A stretch of DNA of 64,000 bases. It comes from Penicillium oxalicum. Lineage: Eukaryota; Ascomycota; Eurotiomycetes; Eurotiales; Aspergillaceae. A model generated the notes under the pieces. The model made no database searches and was not told where the DNA came from. It saw nothing but the letters and a program-made list of their open reading frames with translations. A program made the position numbers and the translations under genes. This document shows, piece after piece, positions 34,601 to 45,545 of this stretch. Position 1 is the first letter of the stretch. Each line of letters opens with the position of its first letter. The stretch spans positions 3,720,001 to 3,784,000 of the forward strand of contig NC_064650.1 in NCBI RefSeq assembly GCF_001723175.1. Direction: 5' to 3'.

Positions 34601-36392
34601 TGTGACCTGGGATTTCCAATGAAACTGGGGCGGTGGTCTAGGAATCTGGGAGGTTGCGGACAAATTCATCCTTCTCCGGCTGCTGGCCGGAGATCCATAT
34701 CACGTGATACAATTGCTGAGTCAGGGACATGGAGGTCACGTCAACCTTTGGAAGGCACGGGCGATTACCACTGGCAGGGCTTCCTCCTGCTTCCTCCGGA
34801 ACTTGATGCCTTAGGCATCATCTCAATCTATTCGCCATCCGCCCCTCCTAGAAGTCTATTGCCTTGCAGATGGGGCCCTCAGAATCAAAGGGGTATGTGA
34901 GACGCTCCCGAATTGCGAAAATTTTTCAGTCTTAAACTCCGAGTAGAAAGTTGTGATGGTTACTATCATCTGGTTTCCTCCACTTATCGGTAGACGTGAA
35001 GTACAGGAACCATACCGGCGATATCACCGGCCAACTGGACCGGAGCACGCAGAAGTACCCGGTGAAATCGACCACCTGCAGGGATCGGTGCATAGATTAG
35101 ACAGTAGGCGAACTTGATTACCGCAGTATGACAGGAAATCATGCAGCGGATCCATGTCAATCATGACTCGCTCAAGCATATTCAATGCACTCCTTCAGAA
35201 CTTCGGCACGGAATCCATGTACTCAGTCTCAACGATCATGCTTCTGCAGCAGATCAGCCAACCATAATTTGAAAGACCTCGCTTGCCGCACCGGTCAAGA
35301 GACCGGTCATAAACGGGACTGATTTCGGGCTTATCGGGCGCCCTGGAGCATCTGACAATTGTCAAATTCTCGCAGACATGTCCGACGGAAACCGTTTGCG
35401 ACAGCCGTGAAAATGGAAACGAGGAACCCACGCGGGCCCTTGCTCCAAAAGAAACGATGAGTGCCCCACACAGCTGGAAAGTTTTTTGTTTTCTTTTTCA
35501 TGATTCTCAAGGTGATGTGTTGTCATGTCGCAAGGCCCATGCGCATCGCCGATGAAACGTGCTGCATGAACACAGTAAATGGGCAAGTCGTCTCTCGAAA
35601 CAATCTAACTGTCAAAAGAGTAATTAGTCCACCCCTGGTCTGAGGGCCCAATTGTTGCACTTTCTGATTGGCCAGGACAAAGGCTGCCCTGGTTAAGCTC
35701 CATCAGCGCTAGTCCATGAGCGGTTAGATACCAGTGACCCGCTCTCCCTCCGCCTTGTCGCGCAGCTTCTTCAGGCTCTTGCTGTCGCAGTCAGTTCGGA
35801 GACGCTTTGATGTGAAGGGCAAGTCTCTCGGGGGGGGGTTCGCTTAGAGAGGTAGATTGCTTTGAATGACGGTCCAATGAGCATGCGATTTACAGCTGGC
35901 CTTGTGCCAGCTGACTTACTCTTGCATTGAACCATCATGGGCTCCGAGCTATGAAGATTGACAATCATTCTGGACCCCACGTGTAAACGTGGAGAGCATA
36001 CACATTCCTTGAGCATGAAGCACTGGATCCAGCAGCGAGAAGCCCACACATCAATCATAGCGTATAGCATGTCTTTGCTTGAATCACAAGCTTTGAGCAA
36101 GTCCGTTGTAAGGAGGGTTATCCGCTAGACTCCGCCGCCACGCTATTCAGTTCACAGCACTTACGCTTCCACTACTGGGGTAAGTAAGCGTCCAAGCGGA
36201 GGTTTCATCACTCACGTTGAATTATGATTTCTGAGTCCTGGCCCTCTTTGGCACGTGGGTCCCATTGAATTCTATTGCTTGTGCTTGGGTACATGTTCTG
36301 CAACTATGTCTCTCTCCTGTCATATGACCAATCCAAGGCTAATGCATCCCTAGACTCAGACCACGATGGAGTCTCCAGTGCAGGTGGGTGCT

Positions 36393-36398
36393 GTGGGG
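36393..36398 (+). promoter_or_regulatory. CreA-type site GTGGGG
   Basis: The hexamer matches the SYGGRG consensus for the carbon repressor CreA and lies ~200 bp upstream of the chitosanase start. A six-base match is weak evidence alone. Carbon repression of a secreted glycosidase would be typical. Confidence 0.3.
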
Positions 36399-36450
36399 TG
36401 TGTCAATGTTTGGTAGTCAGGGGTGCATAGCATACCATTTCACCGACGTG

Positions 36451-36472
36451 ATCGCCGGCATAATCGCCGGCA
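36451..36472 (+). promoter_or_regulatory. Tandem decamer ATCGCCGGCA x2
   Basis: ATCGCCGGCA occurs at 36451-36460 and again at 36463-36472, spaced by TA. Each copy holds the palindrome GCCGGC. The pair lies ~120 bp upstream of the chitosanase start and ~40 bp upstream of the TATA box, so it could bind a transcription factor. No factor is identified. Confidence 0.4.
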
Positions 36473-36510
36473 CGACCGTCGGGCTTGCGGGCTCGCGGTT
36501 CTTTGGGAGG

Positions 36511-36518
36511 TATAAATA
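36511..36518 (+). promoter_or_regulatory. TATA box (TATAAATA)
   Basis: A full TATAAATA lies 81 bp upstream of the chitosanase ATG, a usual distance for a strongly induced fungal gene. It is followed by a CT-rich leader. Confidence 0.6.
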
Positions 36519-36591
36519 TGGACGATGTGGACAGCCTCTCACTATCGATTTGCCACTCCACAAGCATTCCATCTTTCTCTCAATCCCAACA

Positions 36592-38087
36592 ATGGCAATC
36601 AAATTCTCTGCCCTCGCGGCATCTCTCGCTCTGGCGGCGCCAGCTTTGGCACAAAGCGTCAATGGCGCGGATTACAATTCCCCCACTGGTGGTCCTCCAG
36701 CCAGTTTCTTCGCCGCGGGCTCGAGCATTCCTGTGTCGGCACTGAAGAGCGCTGCTGCCAAGGCTAGTGTTGCGGCTCGAGACTCAACTTATCCCGTCAA
36801 TGGCGACGGCGGCGCTGCCAGAGTCACGATCCATAGCGACTGGAGCGGCTTCAGCGAGGTACAGTCTTTGCAATTATTACTGGAAATGGTTGTTTTCACG
36901 GCCGAAGAACGAGCTAATGCGTTCGTTTCTCTCATTTTAGGGTGCCGCGTTTGTCTGGACCGCTGATATGGATGTGGACTGCGATGGTCTGGACTACAAA
37001 TGCAAGGTATGTACACTCTTGTCGGATCTCACAGTTTCTTTGAAAAGAGATATAGCGACTAATTCCTACCCTTTATTTTTTTTTTTCTTCAGGGCAATCC
37101 CGATGGTCAGCCAAACACCAACTTCGGTGCTCTGGCGGCCTACGAGGTGCCTTTCATTGTCATTCCGGACAAATTTGCTACTACTTACGAGAGCGTTCTG
37201 CCCGGCAACAACATTGGAGCCGTCATTTGGTAAGATTTGGGATCCTCCACTTTTGTTTGCGAAAAGTCCACTATCTCATGCATCCTATTCTGGTAGCGAC
37301 GGTAAAATGTTCTACGGTATCTTCGGCGACACTGATGGCGACAGCCCTCAGGTCATCGGAGAGGCTTCGTGGTTGATGGCCCGTACCTGCTTCCCTGACG
37401 ACGACTTGAATGGAAACAGTGGGCATGGTGATGTTGATGTGACCTGTGCGTGTCTATCATTGACCACTTGACTTGTTCGATTTTTTGTTGGATGCAACCA
37501 CTGATCATCCTCTTTGCCAGATATTATGTTCACGGGGAGTGATGCCGTTTTGCCCAAGAGCGCCCTCAACAAAAACTACATCACCAACTTCAGTACGCTT
37601 CGCTCAATGGGCGACAAGCTCATGACTGCTCTGGCGAAGAATCTCAACCTGATCTCCGGAGGCGGTAGTAGCCCAACCACTTTCGCTACCACCACCACTA
37701 AATCTGGCAGTGAACCAACTGGAAGCTCATGCGCTTGGGCTGGTCACTGCGAAGGTAAGCTCTACCTGCATCCGGATTGTGTCGCGAGAGATCGAAGCAG
37801 GTGCTGATCAAGGAAACAGGAGCTTCTTGCTCCGGCAACGGTGACTGCTCTGGAAATCTTGCCTGCATCAGCGGCAAGTGTGCAACGGACCCCTCTCTTG
37901 ACGACTCTTGCGATTGGGAGGGACACTGTGCTGGTACTGTTCACCCCCTTTTTTTTATTTGTCCTTTTCTCCCGTCTTTTCTGGAATATAACGAGCTGAC
38001 CATTACACGACAGGTGACTCTTGCTCATCATACAATGACTGCTGGGATCAATTGGTCTGCAAGAGCGGAGTGTGCTCCAGTCTCTAG
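36592..38087 (+). CDS. csn: Secreted GH75 chitosanase with Cys-rich tail
   Basis: 346 residues from seven exons: 36592-36858, 36941-37006, 37093-37229, 37297-37445, 37521-37754, 37820-37933, 38014-38087. Introns are 65-86 nt. A signal peptide is clear (MAIKFSALAASLALAAPALA). The GH75 core runs through AAFVWTADMDVDCDG, AYEVPFIVIPDKF, MFYGIFGDTDGDSPQVIGEA and YIMFTGS. The Asp and Glu nine residues apart in TDGDSPQVIGE match the pair proposed as catalytic in the family. It endo-hydrolyses beta-1,4-glucosamine links of chitosan outside the cell. After a Ser/Thr linker, a module with pattern W-x-GHC-x-G-x-SC-x5-C-x4-L-x-C-x-SG-x-C occurs twice. The last two exons begin at the same point of each module in phase 1. 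A TATA box and paired promoter repeats lie upstream. Symbol by homology. Confidence 0.95.
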
Positions 38088-41000
38088 ATCTTGCCCGGAC
38101 GATAAAGGACGAAGAACCTCAATGAGGAAATTCTCTAACGAGCGAGGCGGATTTCATGGCTTTGGGGCGAGAGGGGCAAAATGAATGAATGATGGGGATA
38201 AGGGGACATTCCACGATTCACGACTTGACGTGGAAGATTGACCCCTTTCACTTTCGGCTTTTTTTGACTTTTTGCGAGTCCTTTTTGCAAGTCTCTTTGA
38301 ATTTTGAGATTGTTGAAATATGATTTTTGTCAACTTTGCAAGGGCTGCCTTTTTCCTCTTTCATCTTCAACCCCTACATACCTTGCTATAAATTTTTGAG
38401 AAGGTAGGAGGTTCAGGGCTGCTAATTGCGTTCCACTGGTGTAGAAGCTGCCTTGGATAAGCCCTCCATAAGGATATAGTACCTTTGTAGGTATCGATCG
38501 GGTGCAAATAGAGTTCACAGGGACCTACATAGATCGGTGTGGACTGATAGAGGAATTCTAAATTGGAGCAGGGGTCGAACATTAGGTGTCTGTATATAGC
38601 CGACAAACCTGGGACTCCAAATTCACTCCAACTGGACAGGAGCACAAATCAGGTTCGAGGACCACTGGAAATTTTCAGCTTGAGAGCGCAAGACGAACCT
38701 TCAATGGAAACTTCGAATTGAAACCTACTAGTCGAGTTGACCAACCGTTCAAAAGTCTCACAAATCTGACAAACTTTTCTCATCAATGGAAAGGGGAAAA
38801 TTGGGAAAAATCCGTACCTTGTTCCAGGTGATACTCTGAATTGATGAGAATGCAGTCAATCTCGGGTCCAATTGGAGATTTAGTACTAGTCTATAAGTCA
38901 ATGGGAAGGTACACCAAAATGGTCGTACTCTTGCACACAATACAGCTCATCACTCAGAACCTCGGTCCGTTCCAGTTCCAACCTGGTGCCAGGAGGAGCT
39001 GGAACCTCTCAGCATCCATTCACCTATGCACCTATGACTGTACGCTCTTTAGTTAGTACCTGTGGTACGTACCTCGATATGTGCATGCGTACGTATAAGA
39101 AATTTGCTTTATACATCATGTAGTCTAGTAGGCATCAGGTATCTATGCCCCACCTCGACGGATGGTGTGCCAAGTTAGAGGTTATAGGTACTGGTAGGTA
39201 GGTATGTATCATTATGTAGTAACTAATCTGCCTATTTCATGGGCACCAAGATTCGAGGCAGGGAACACGTTTCCACTTTCCGATCGGGTTTCAAAATGTG
39301 GAAAGATTGACGGGCAATTCTAATTGGAAGATCAAAATGGGTCCTGACTTGTCAGGCTGCCATGTAAATCAAAGTTCGCGGCGGAGGAATCACCACTCAC
39401 ACCAGTACTGTATTGGGGAGCGCCCCGGCTCGATGGGGCAATGTTTAAACAAAATGAGAGGGGGAAAAGATATGATTGAGTAGAATCCAATGCAAGATGG
39501 TGATGTCATCTTCTTGTCCTGCTGGTGCAAGTCTCGTGTGTCAGGGATCACGTATGGTAAATAGTACATGTTTGAAAAAGATAAAAAGGTCATTTGATTT
39601 TGTGTGGCGGAACACGATCAGTGTAGACCGTACCCACTGCTCCAGTGTGTCCCGTGCCTCTCTGGTGGGGTCGAAGAGTTAAAAATGTTCGGTTGAACCA
39701 GCAGAGGGCAAAGATGAGGCTGAAAGGAGGTGGGGCGGCTCAGATTGAGCTGATCCACCCGCGGACACCACTTCAAAATGGATGAACGACAGTCGACAGT
39801 CGAGGAGTTCCTACGTAGTTAGTACGGTAGACTTGAAGAGTGTGGAAGTTCTCCAACTTCCTATTTAAAGAAAGAATTCTCTCTCTCTTTCCTGTCTGAA
39901 CCCTCCACCGGTTCTGCGATCCTCCAACGCCACCCGATTCACGTAAAGCAAATATATCCTCCGCGCGTATAGTCCAGTCCAAGCGACCACGCCTATTTGA
40001 CCCTCTCCGCCCATCCAAAAACAGAATTAGTCGTATCTCAGACACCCGCCCGGACCATGTTTCATCCGAAGAGGTCTATTCACTCACCTTCCCATCTCAT
40101 AGGACACTCGGTCTTTAGTTTTTGAGCAGATCCAGTGGGACCTGCTCCGCCCGGTGCGCCTGGTGCGCCTTGTGAAGATCAGCCACACTCCTGCGCTGCT
40201 TGAGCGGAAATCGAGACTTTTCCCGGCCGCACGCTCGAAGAGAGTGAGTCAGACTTGGCCTTGTCATTTGATCAAGTCTTTTGGGGGGGAGAGGGGTGAT
40301 ATGCAGGTTGTTCGGGGAGTTCTGAGTCAATTGAAGGGGATATGGAGTGCATACTGAACATCTGGTCATTTTGGCGCCGGGGTACATTTCTATTTGAAGG
40401 TTTATGTTGTACTGTCTTTTGATGTGACTGTTGAGAATAGTAGAGGAATCGGACAATCCATGAATATCTTGTGATGGTTTTTTTTTCCAGCCTGGGAACC
40501 CACCCGACTTCTTGTCGAGGTGGAAATGGAAATCGACGTTGAGAGTGGTTGCCCCACTTCCAGTTCTGTAAGAGAACTCTGAGGAAGAACCACGACGGGC
40601 GGGCTGACTTGTAAATCAAAACCAAAACAACAATGTACACTTTCATTTTCACTGTTCTTTACAAGCGTCGAGCTCGAGAGTTGAAGAGAGAGAAAAAAAA
40701 TATATGTTCTTCAATATTCAATGTGCATCAATGTAGGCTTTCATCGACAAAAAAAATACATAGTTGCAGCTCGTGTCAATTTCCATCATGAGTACAAAAG
40801 AGAATTCTGGATTTGGTGCGGCCAGAAGTAAAGACCGTCATGTTCATGCAGACCACGCTGCATGCTGTCCACTCCCCTCCCGTTGTGTGAGTCACCAGCC
40901 CAGTGTCCTTCCATTGGACGAAATGTGGACTGAAATACATGAGACTTGGAAAAACAAAAGGGGGAAAAAAAGAGACAAGCAAACGAGAGGACAGGGTATG

Positions 41001-41514
41001 TCCTGATGTTCTGATTGGTCGTTCTCCGCCTCTCCTGCATCTGCATGCTGGTGGATGCTGGAGTGGTGGAGTCACGAAACCAATGAATGGTCACACCTTC
41101 GAAGGGGAAGTATGGAAGACCGTTTCAGTCGTGTGAGATTCTGCTCAACCTCAAAGCAGGCCAAATGGGTGAAACCACATCTAGCATCTCTCAACACAGA
41201 TGAATGTGAACTGAATCATAGTGATCACTGTAGCGTTCTATCGTCAAGAAGGGGGGTAGGGGGAGAAGGCCGCATCCCAGAGCGCCATTGGAACGTGATT
41301 CTGTGCAGGGGGTAGCCCCCAGCTCATCGAGGTTTGCCTGAAACCAACTCGAGCTTGGGGATGACCGTCTGGCGGTCGATGTGAGAAGGATGATCAATAA
41401 CCATCTTTCTCGGGATGATGTCATGTGAAGTAGCAATCGAATCCTTGGAGTGTTGGACGAGTCAGACGTGGGAATTCCCTCAACCGGATACTTAAGCATG
41501 GAGAGTGGAATCAT
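38088..41514. other. 3.4-kb stretch without a supported gene
   Basis: Noncoding as far as can be read. The part at 39055-39225 is rich in GTAC, GGTA and TAGG motifs, including GGTAGGTAGGTA-like runs, common in intergenic DNA of this fungal group. A pyrimidine run lies at 39878-39892. The right edge is the 3' flank of the leftward gene ending at 41515. Confidence 0.5.
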
Positions 41515-42219
41515 TCAGCGGTAGTAGTCTGAGCGGCGCCGAACATGGGTAGATTCATAGCGGCGCTCCACCCGGTCTTGAAGGTCTGTCTCGTACAGGG
41601 AGCCTCGGCTGTGAGAGCTGCGGTTAGGCGAGGTGTGCGGTGAAGGGTAGACGACGATACGAGGTTTGTTGGTGGAGGGAGATCGTTCGATGATGCGCGT
41701 GCTGGACGATGGCTGAGGAGACTCAGCCTGCTCTCGCGAACGAGGCCGACGGTGTTCAATCACAAGATCATTGCGTCGAGCAGGCACATGGTAGGTTGCG
41801 TCAAAGGATTCCAGAGGGGAAGTCTTCCGGGGAGGAGACGTAGAGGGAGGAGTGACGGGCGGCTTGACCTGTGGAGCACGACCACGACGGGGAGAGGCCA
41901 GTCGTAAGCCGTTGGCGATGTTGTCGATCAATCGGTGGGTGGGCGAGGTCGGCTGGGGGAGTCTGACTCTCATGGGCTTGCCATTCTCCCGATCCACCGC
42001 TGAGAAGGGCTTTCCGTCCACACTGTAGAGATACTTTTGCACATCCAGAGCAAGCAACTGGCCTCGGTCGCACAGTGAGTCCTTGTTGGTCTCCAGCACA
42101 CGAGCACAGATCTTGCACCGTTTCACATGGCGATCGAAATGTTCGACAACGAGCTTCTCATCATCATGGAGCTCGCGTACCACGACGGGTGGCTCGACCC
42201 TCTCGATAGGAGCGGGCAT
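41515..42219 (-). CDS. Fungal protein of unknown function, possible zinc site
   Basis: 234 residues with no intron in the annotated part. I do not recognise a named family. Near the N-terminus, HFDRHVKRCKIC (His-x3-His-x3-Cys-x2-Cys), followed by another Cys about ten residues on, could bind zinc. The next ~35 residues (LLALDVQKYLYSVDGKPFS) look folded. The remainder is Pro/Ser/Arg-rich and disordered, ending in a Tyr/Arg-rich tail (RVERRYESTHVRRRSDYYR). There is no signal peptide. Upstream of this ATG the same frame stays open to about 42370 and would encode a basic, Pro-rich segment (TRRNLTRRFFRIGRS), so the true start may lie in an earlier exon. It stands alone between two long noncoding stretches. 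Confidence 0.7.
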   Translation of the reverse strand: MPAPIERVEPPVVVRELHDDEKLVVEHFDRHVKRCKICARVLETNKDSLCDRGQLLALDVQKYLYSVDGKPFSAVDRENGKPMRVRLPQPTSPTHRLIDNIANGLRLASPRRGRAPQVKPPVTPPSTSPPRKTSPLESFDATYHVPARRNDLVIEHRRPRSREQAESPQPSSSTRIIERSPSTNKPRIVVYPSPHTSPNRSSHSRGSLYETDLQDRVERRYESTHVRRRSDYYR

Positions 42220-44834
42220 GGTGGAATCGGTGTTGGAGCGGCCGATTCGAAAGAATCGTCGAGTCAGGTTGCGACGGGTCGAGGCACCTGAATCGTCGCG
42301 AGAGGCGGCGGGTTCGGGAGAAGGCTGTTGGGGGCGTTTGGCCGACAGCGTGACGGTTTGTGGGAGAAATTTTGCGAGTGATCAGTGGTATGCAAAAAGT
42401 AGATAGCCGCCGGCGAGGTCGACGGGAAAAGACAGAGGAGATGATGGACGATGGACGATGGATGATGTCTTGGAAGAGCACCGGCCAGGCTACTGAGAGT
42501 AGGTCGATGTGCAAGTGATGTTTCAAAATGTGAAGATGAATGGAAGATGTTCAGATGGTGGGGGGCTGCGGGAGTTATATACTCCCCAACTCGTCTACAT
42601 TATCAATCAGTATACATCGTCCACTTCTGCTGTCAGGCTGATCGGCGGGAGCGGTCATAGCGTTGACTGGAGCCTGCTCGCCTTGTGGGTGATGGAGACG
42701 AAGTGGAGTCTCGGTGGAGACTGGAGCCTCGAGGGAGTTGTAGGCATCCGTTCTGGGCATAGTGTCATCTTCAACTCCTCGAGCCAATGGTCAATGGAGG
42801 CTGCACGAGAGGAATGACTCGCTCGACTCTCCTCCATTCTCCGTCTCTATACACTCGAGAATAGTCGACAGATTGTACTTGAAGCCGACAGGACTGCCGA
42901 GTTCGTTCTACATTGCACACTACATGTACCGTATGATGGAGTCCTCAGGTACCTGACTCTGAGAAACGCAAAACGCAAAATAAAGCCAAAAATAAAGGAT
43001 GATAACCCTCAACCAACAGCCATTGTAGGCTAGACACCGACAGGAGACAGCCCGCTACCGATTCGCGATTAGCGTGTGGCTCAGTTGACACCGCCGTGTG
43101 AACTAATCTGGTCCTCTGATCGAGGAACCGGTTGTCACCCCGTGGGAAACGGTCTGTTTAGTGCGGAAGCTTCGCCCTCTCAGCATCCGTGGTAATTGTA
43201 TTTCACTCCCCAGAATCCCTGTCGCCCATCATGGACCCCAACTTCCAGTAGTTTACGTATGCCCAGTGAAAGATACCCAACTGCACGTGTCATCATCCTC
43301 TTCTCCCTCCGCCTTTTCGCCCGTCCAGCCTCCTCGTCACCGTCGTGTAAACAGGAACACACTCTCCTCTGGACGATCCAATCCACACCAGAGCCTCTCC
43401 AACCCCTGCCGTGGCTGAAGTTCCTCTCGTATTACTGTGCCCCAGTCCAGGTCCCAAGACACACATCTGTCCTCAAGACTGACCTTGGGTCCGTTACTCC
43501 AGTCACGTCACTTGCCTGTCTTAGTCTCCGGTCGCAACTCCCGCGTGCCTAGTGCCCAGGATCCAGACACCTTTGTCCTTTATCGTGCTTAGGTCCTTCC
43601 CCCCCTAAAATATGTGAGCCAGTCCTTTGTGCTCAGACTTCCTCGGTCTCATCTTGACGCCTGAAATGTCCAATCCCTTGGTCACTCGAGTTTTCTCTCG
43701 CAATGATCATGATTCATGCCTGAGAACCACGATTCCCCATGGGCTGGCCCCTTTCCCCGCTCACGCGCCCCCGCTTGCCGCTGGTGAATGATGGCGAGCG
43801 TCCGCCCGTCCCGTTCATGGCGACCACGAAGCGTACATGATTCTCCTCTCCTCGGGATGTCTTGCAGGCGGAAGGCGCTTATTGCTCGCGTCTGTCGTTC
43901 TTCAGGAGTGTCGCTCATCCACATGTGCATCCCTCCCGTCTCCGTCTGATCGGGGCCCTTGCCCTGCTCTCCCAAAATACCCTCATTTGTCTCGTCCTCC
44001 TGGCCAGAGTGTCCACTTGGCCGCCCCCAAGGTCAGGTCATGCTCGGGGATTGTACCCGCTTCGTGCTTGACCATCTTGAGGGGTGTTCTTGGAAATCTG
44101 TCGTCTATTCTCCAGGCTCCTTCATCAGCCGCAAGCCACAATCTTGATGATACGGTCGAGCCAGACTGCTCAGCCTCAGCCACAGCTAGTGCTTATGATG
44201 GTCCGTGATTCGGTCTCGGTCCGTCCTCAGCCACGAGGGGCTTCTCCTTTCTGCCAATCTGTCATTGCTTGCTGACGTTTCCCCCTTCTTGCCTCATGGC
44301 ACTTCATCTCTTGTCAAGCCTCAACTTCTTCCCCAGGCTCCGTCTCGACTTTTGAGTCCGTGCTGATCTGTCTCGCTAGCAACCTTGAGTGACGTGAGCC
44401 ACGCCTTAGAGAACCGTCATTCACCCTCCTCGTTCGCGTCCCCTCCCACGAAGTCCCCCCACAGGTCACGTTCCCCTCTCGTCAGGGGTCTTCCGACTAG
44501 GCTGCAATATGCGAGCTCTGTATGTGCATCTCGGCCCGGTACTTCGCAGCCTGGAACACGGGCAGACAACCTGGCATCTTCATGCACTCCAAGTTCCCTA
44601 TGTGAACTTCGATGCATTGCCGATCTGCTCCCACGGACTCCGGCATGGTGATGGACAGTACTTGATATCTCATCCTCCTTTTCCTACCCCACAAGGAGGG
44701 TCAGCTGCGGTCTGATCGCGATGGAGCCAACTTGACCTGGTGTGTCTGCCATGCCGCCGGTCTGGACAAGGGCACCATCGGCCCGGCTGATTAGGAACTG
44801 GTTCAATCTACCTCGTCGCCTTCCAACCAGCCCT
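42220..44834. other. 2.6-kb stretch without a supported gene
   Basis: This is the 5' side of the leftward unknown gene, up to the first tRNA. The right half (about 43160-44700) is C/T-rich on the plus strand. Small frames such as 43837-44208 and 44385-44651 have no recognisable domain. The left end may hold an extra 5' exon of the 41515-42219 gene. Confidence 0.5.
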
Positions 44835-44907
44835 GCCGGGCTAGCTCAATCGGTAGAGCGTGAGACTCTTAATCTCAAGGTTGCGGGTTCGACCCCCGCG
44901 TTCGGCT
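44835..44907 (+). tRNA. tRNA-Lys(CTT), copy 1
   Basis: A full cloverleaf: acceptor GCCGGGC/GTTCGGC with two G-T pairs, D arm GCTC/GAGC, anticodon stem TGAGA/TCTCA with loop CTCTTAA (anticodon CTT), T arm GCGGG/CCCGC with loop TTCGACC. There is no intron. The trailer reads GACCTGAGAT rather than AACCTGAGAT. A run of seven T at 44934-44940 is a strong Pol III terminator. Confidence 0.97.
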
Positions 44908-45020
44908 ATTCCTACAAACAAGACCTGAGATCATTTTTTTGGTTCTTTTTTTGGTCCATCATGGCGCCGAGCGAATTTGTGACAGAGTGCCAGATTCCGC
45001 CTCCGCCTCCAACCAGCCCT

Positions 45021-45093
45021 GCCGGGCTAGCTCAATCGGTAGAGCGTGAGACTCTTAATCTCAAGGTTGCGGGTTCGACCCCCGCGTTCGGCT
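45021..45093 (+). tRNA. tRNA-Lys(CTT), copy 2
   Basis: Identical to copy 1 over 73 nt. The trailer ends in a T-rich stop signal with five T at 45122-45126. Confidence 0.97.
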
Positions 45094-45287
45094 ATTCCTA
45101 CAAACAAACCTGAGATCTTTCTTTTTGAACTTTATTTCGGCATGACACGGACTGGCTCTCAAAAAAACGGATGCGCTCATTGAAGGGAGAAGTTCATTTT
45201 CTATTCTTTTTTTTTTTGGCTTCGATCATGACTAACTGCCTTGGCCTTTGACAGTACCATATACTGCATCGCCCTTCAACCAGCCCT

Positions 45288-45360
45288 GCCGGGCTAGCTC
45301 AATCGGTAGAGCGTGAGACTCTTAATCTCAAGGTTGCGGGTTCGACCCCCGCGTTCGGCT
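45288..45360 (+). tRNA. tRNA-Lys(CTT), copy 3
   Basis: Identical tRNA body. The trailer has CACACAAAA in place of CAAACAAA. A CATATA motif lies about 30 nt upstream, the usual place for TFIIIB contact. Confidence 0.97.
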
Positions 45361-45472
45361 ATTCCTACACACAAAACCTGAGATCTTCTTTTTCCTGATT
45401 TTTTGATGGATGAACTTTCTCGGATTGCTCCGATCATAATGTCAATTTCCTCGCCTGCCTTCAACCAGCCCT

Positions 45473-45545
45473 GCCGGGCTAGCTCAATCGGTAGAGCGTG
45501 AGACTCTTAATCTCAAGGTTGCGGGTTCGACCCCCGCGTTCGGCT
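45473..45545 (+). tRNA. tRNA-Lys(CTT), copy 4
   Basis: Identical tRNA body. GTCAAT lies at -32 to -27, and the T-rich stop begins about 24 nt after the tRNA. Confidence 0.97.

Larger units (their letters stand above)
34601..36591. other. Intergenic, promoter region of the chitosanase gene
   Basis: About 2 kb with no supportable gene. Its left edge is the bL33m 5' flank. Its right 250 bp hold promoter features of the chitosanase gene, listed separately. Confidence 0.55.

Noticed and set aside
44742..45113. 123-codon plus frame across tRNA copies 1 and 2, with a similar 91-codon frame at 53580-53855
   Set aside because: They are translations of the tRNA units themselves, with the same peptide repeated. 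There is no protein support.
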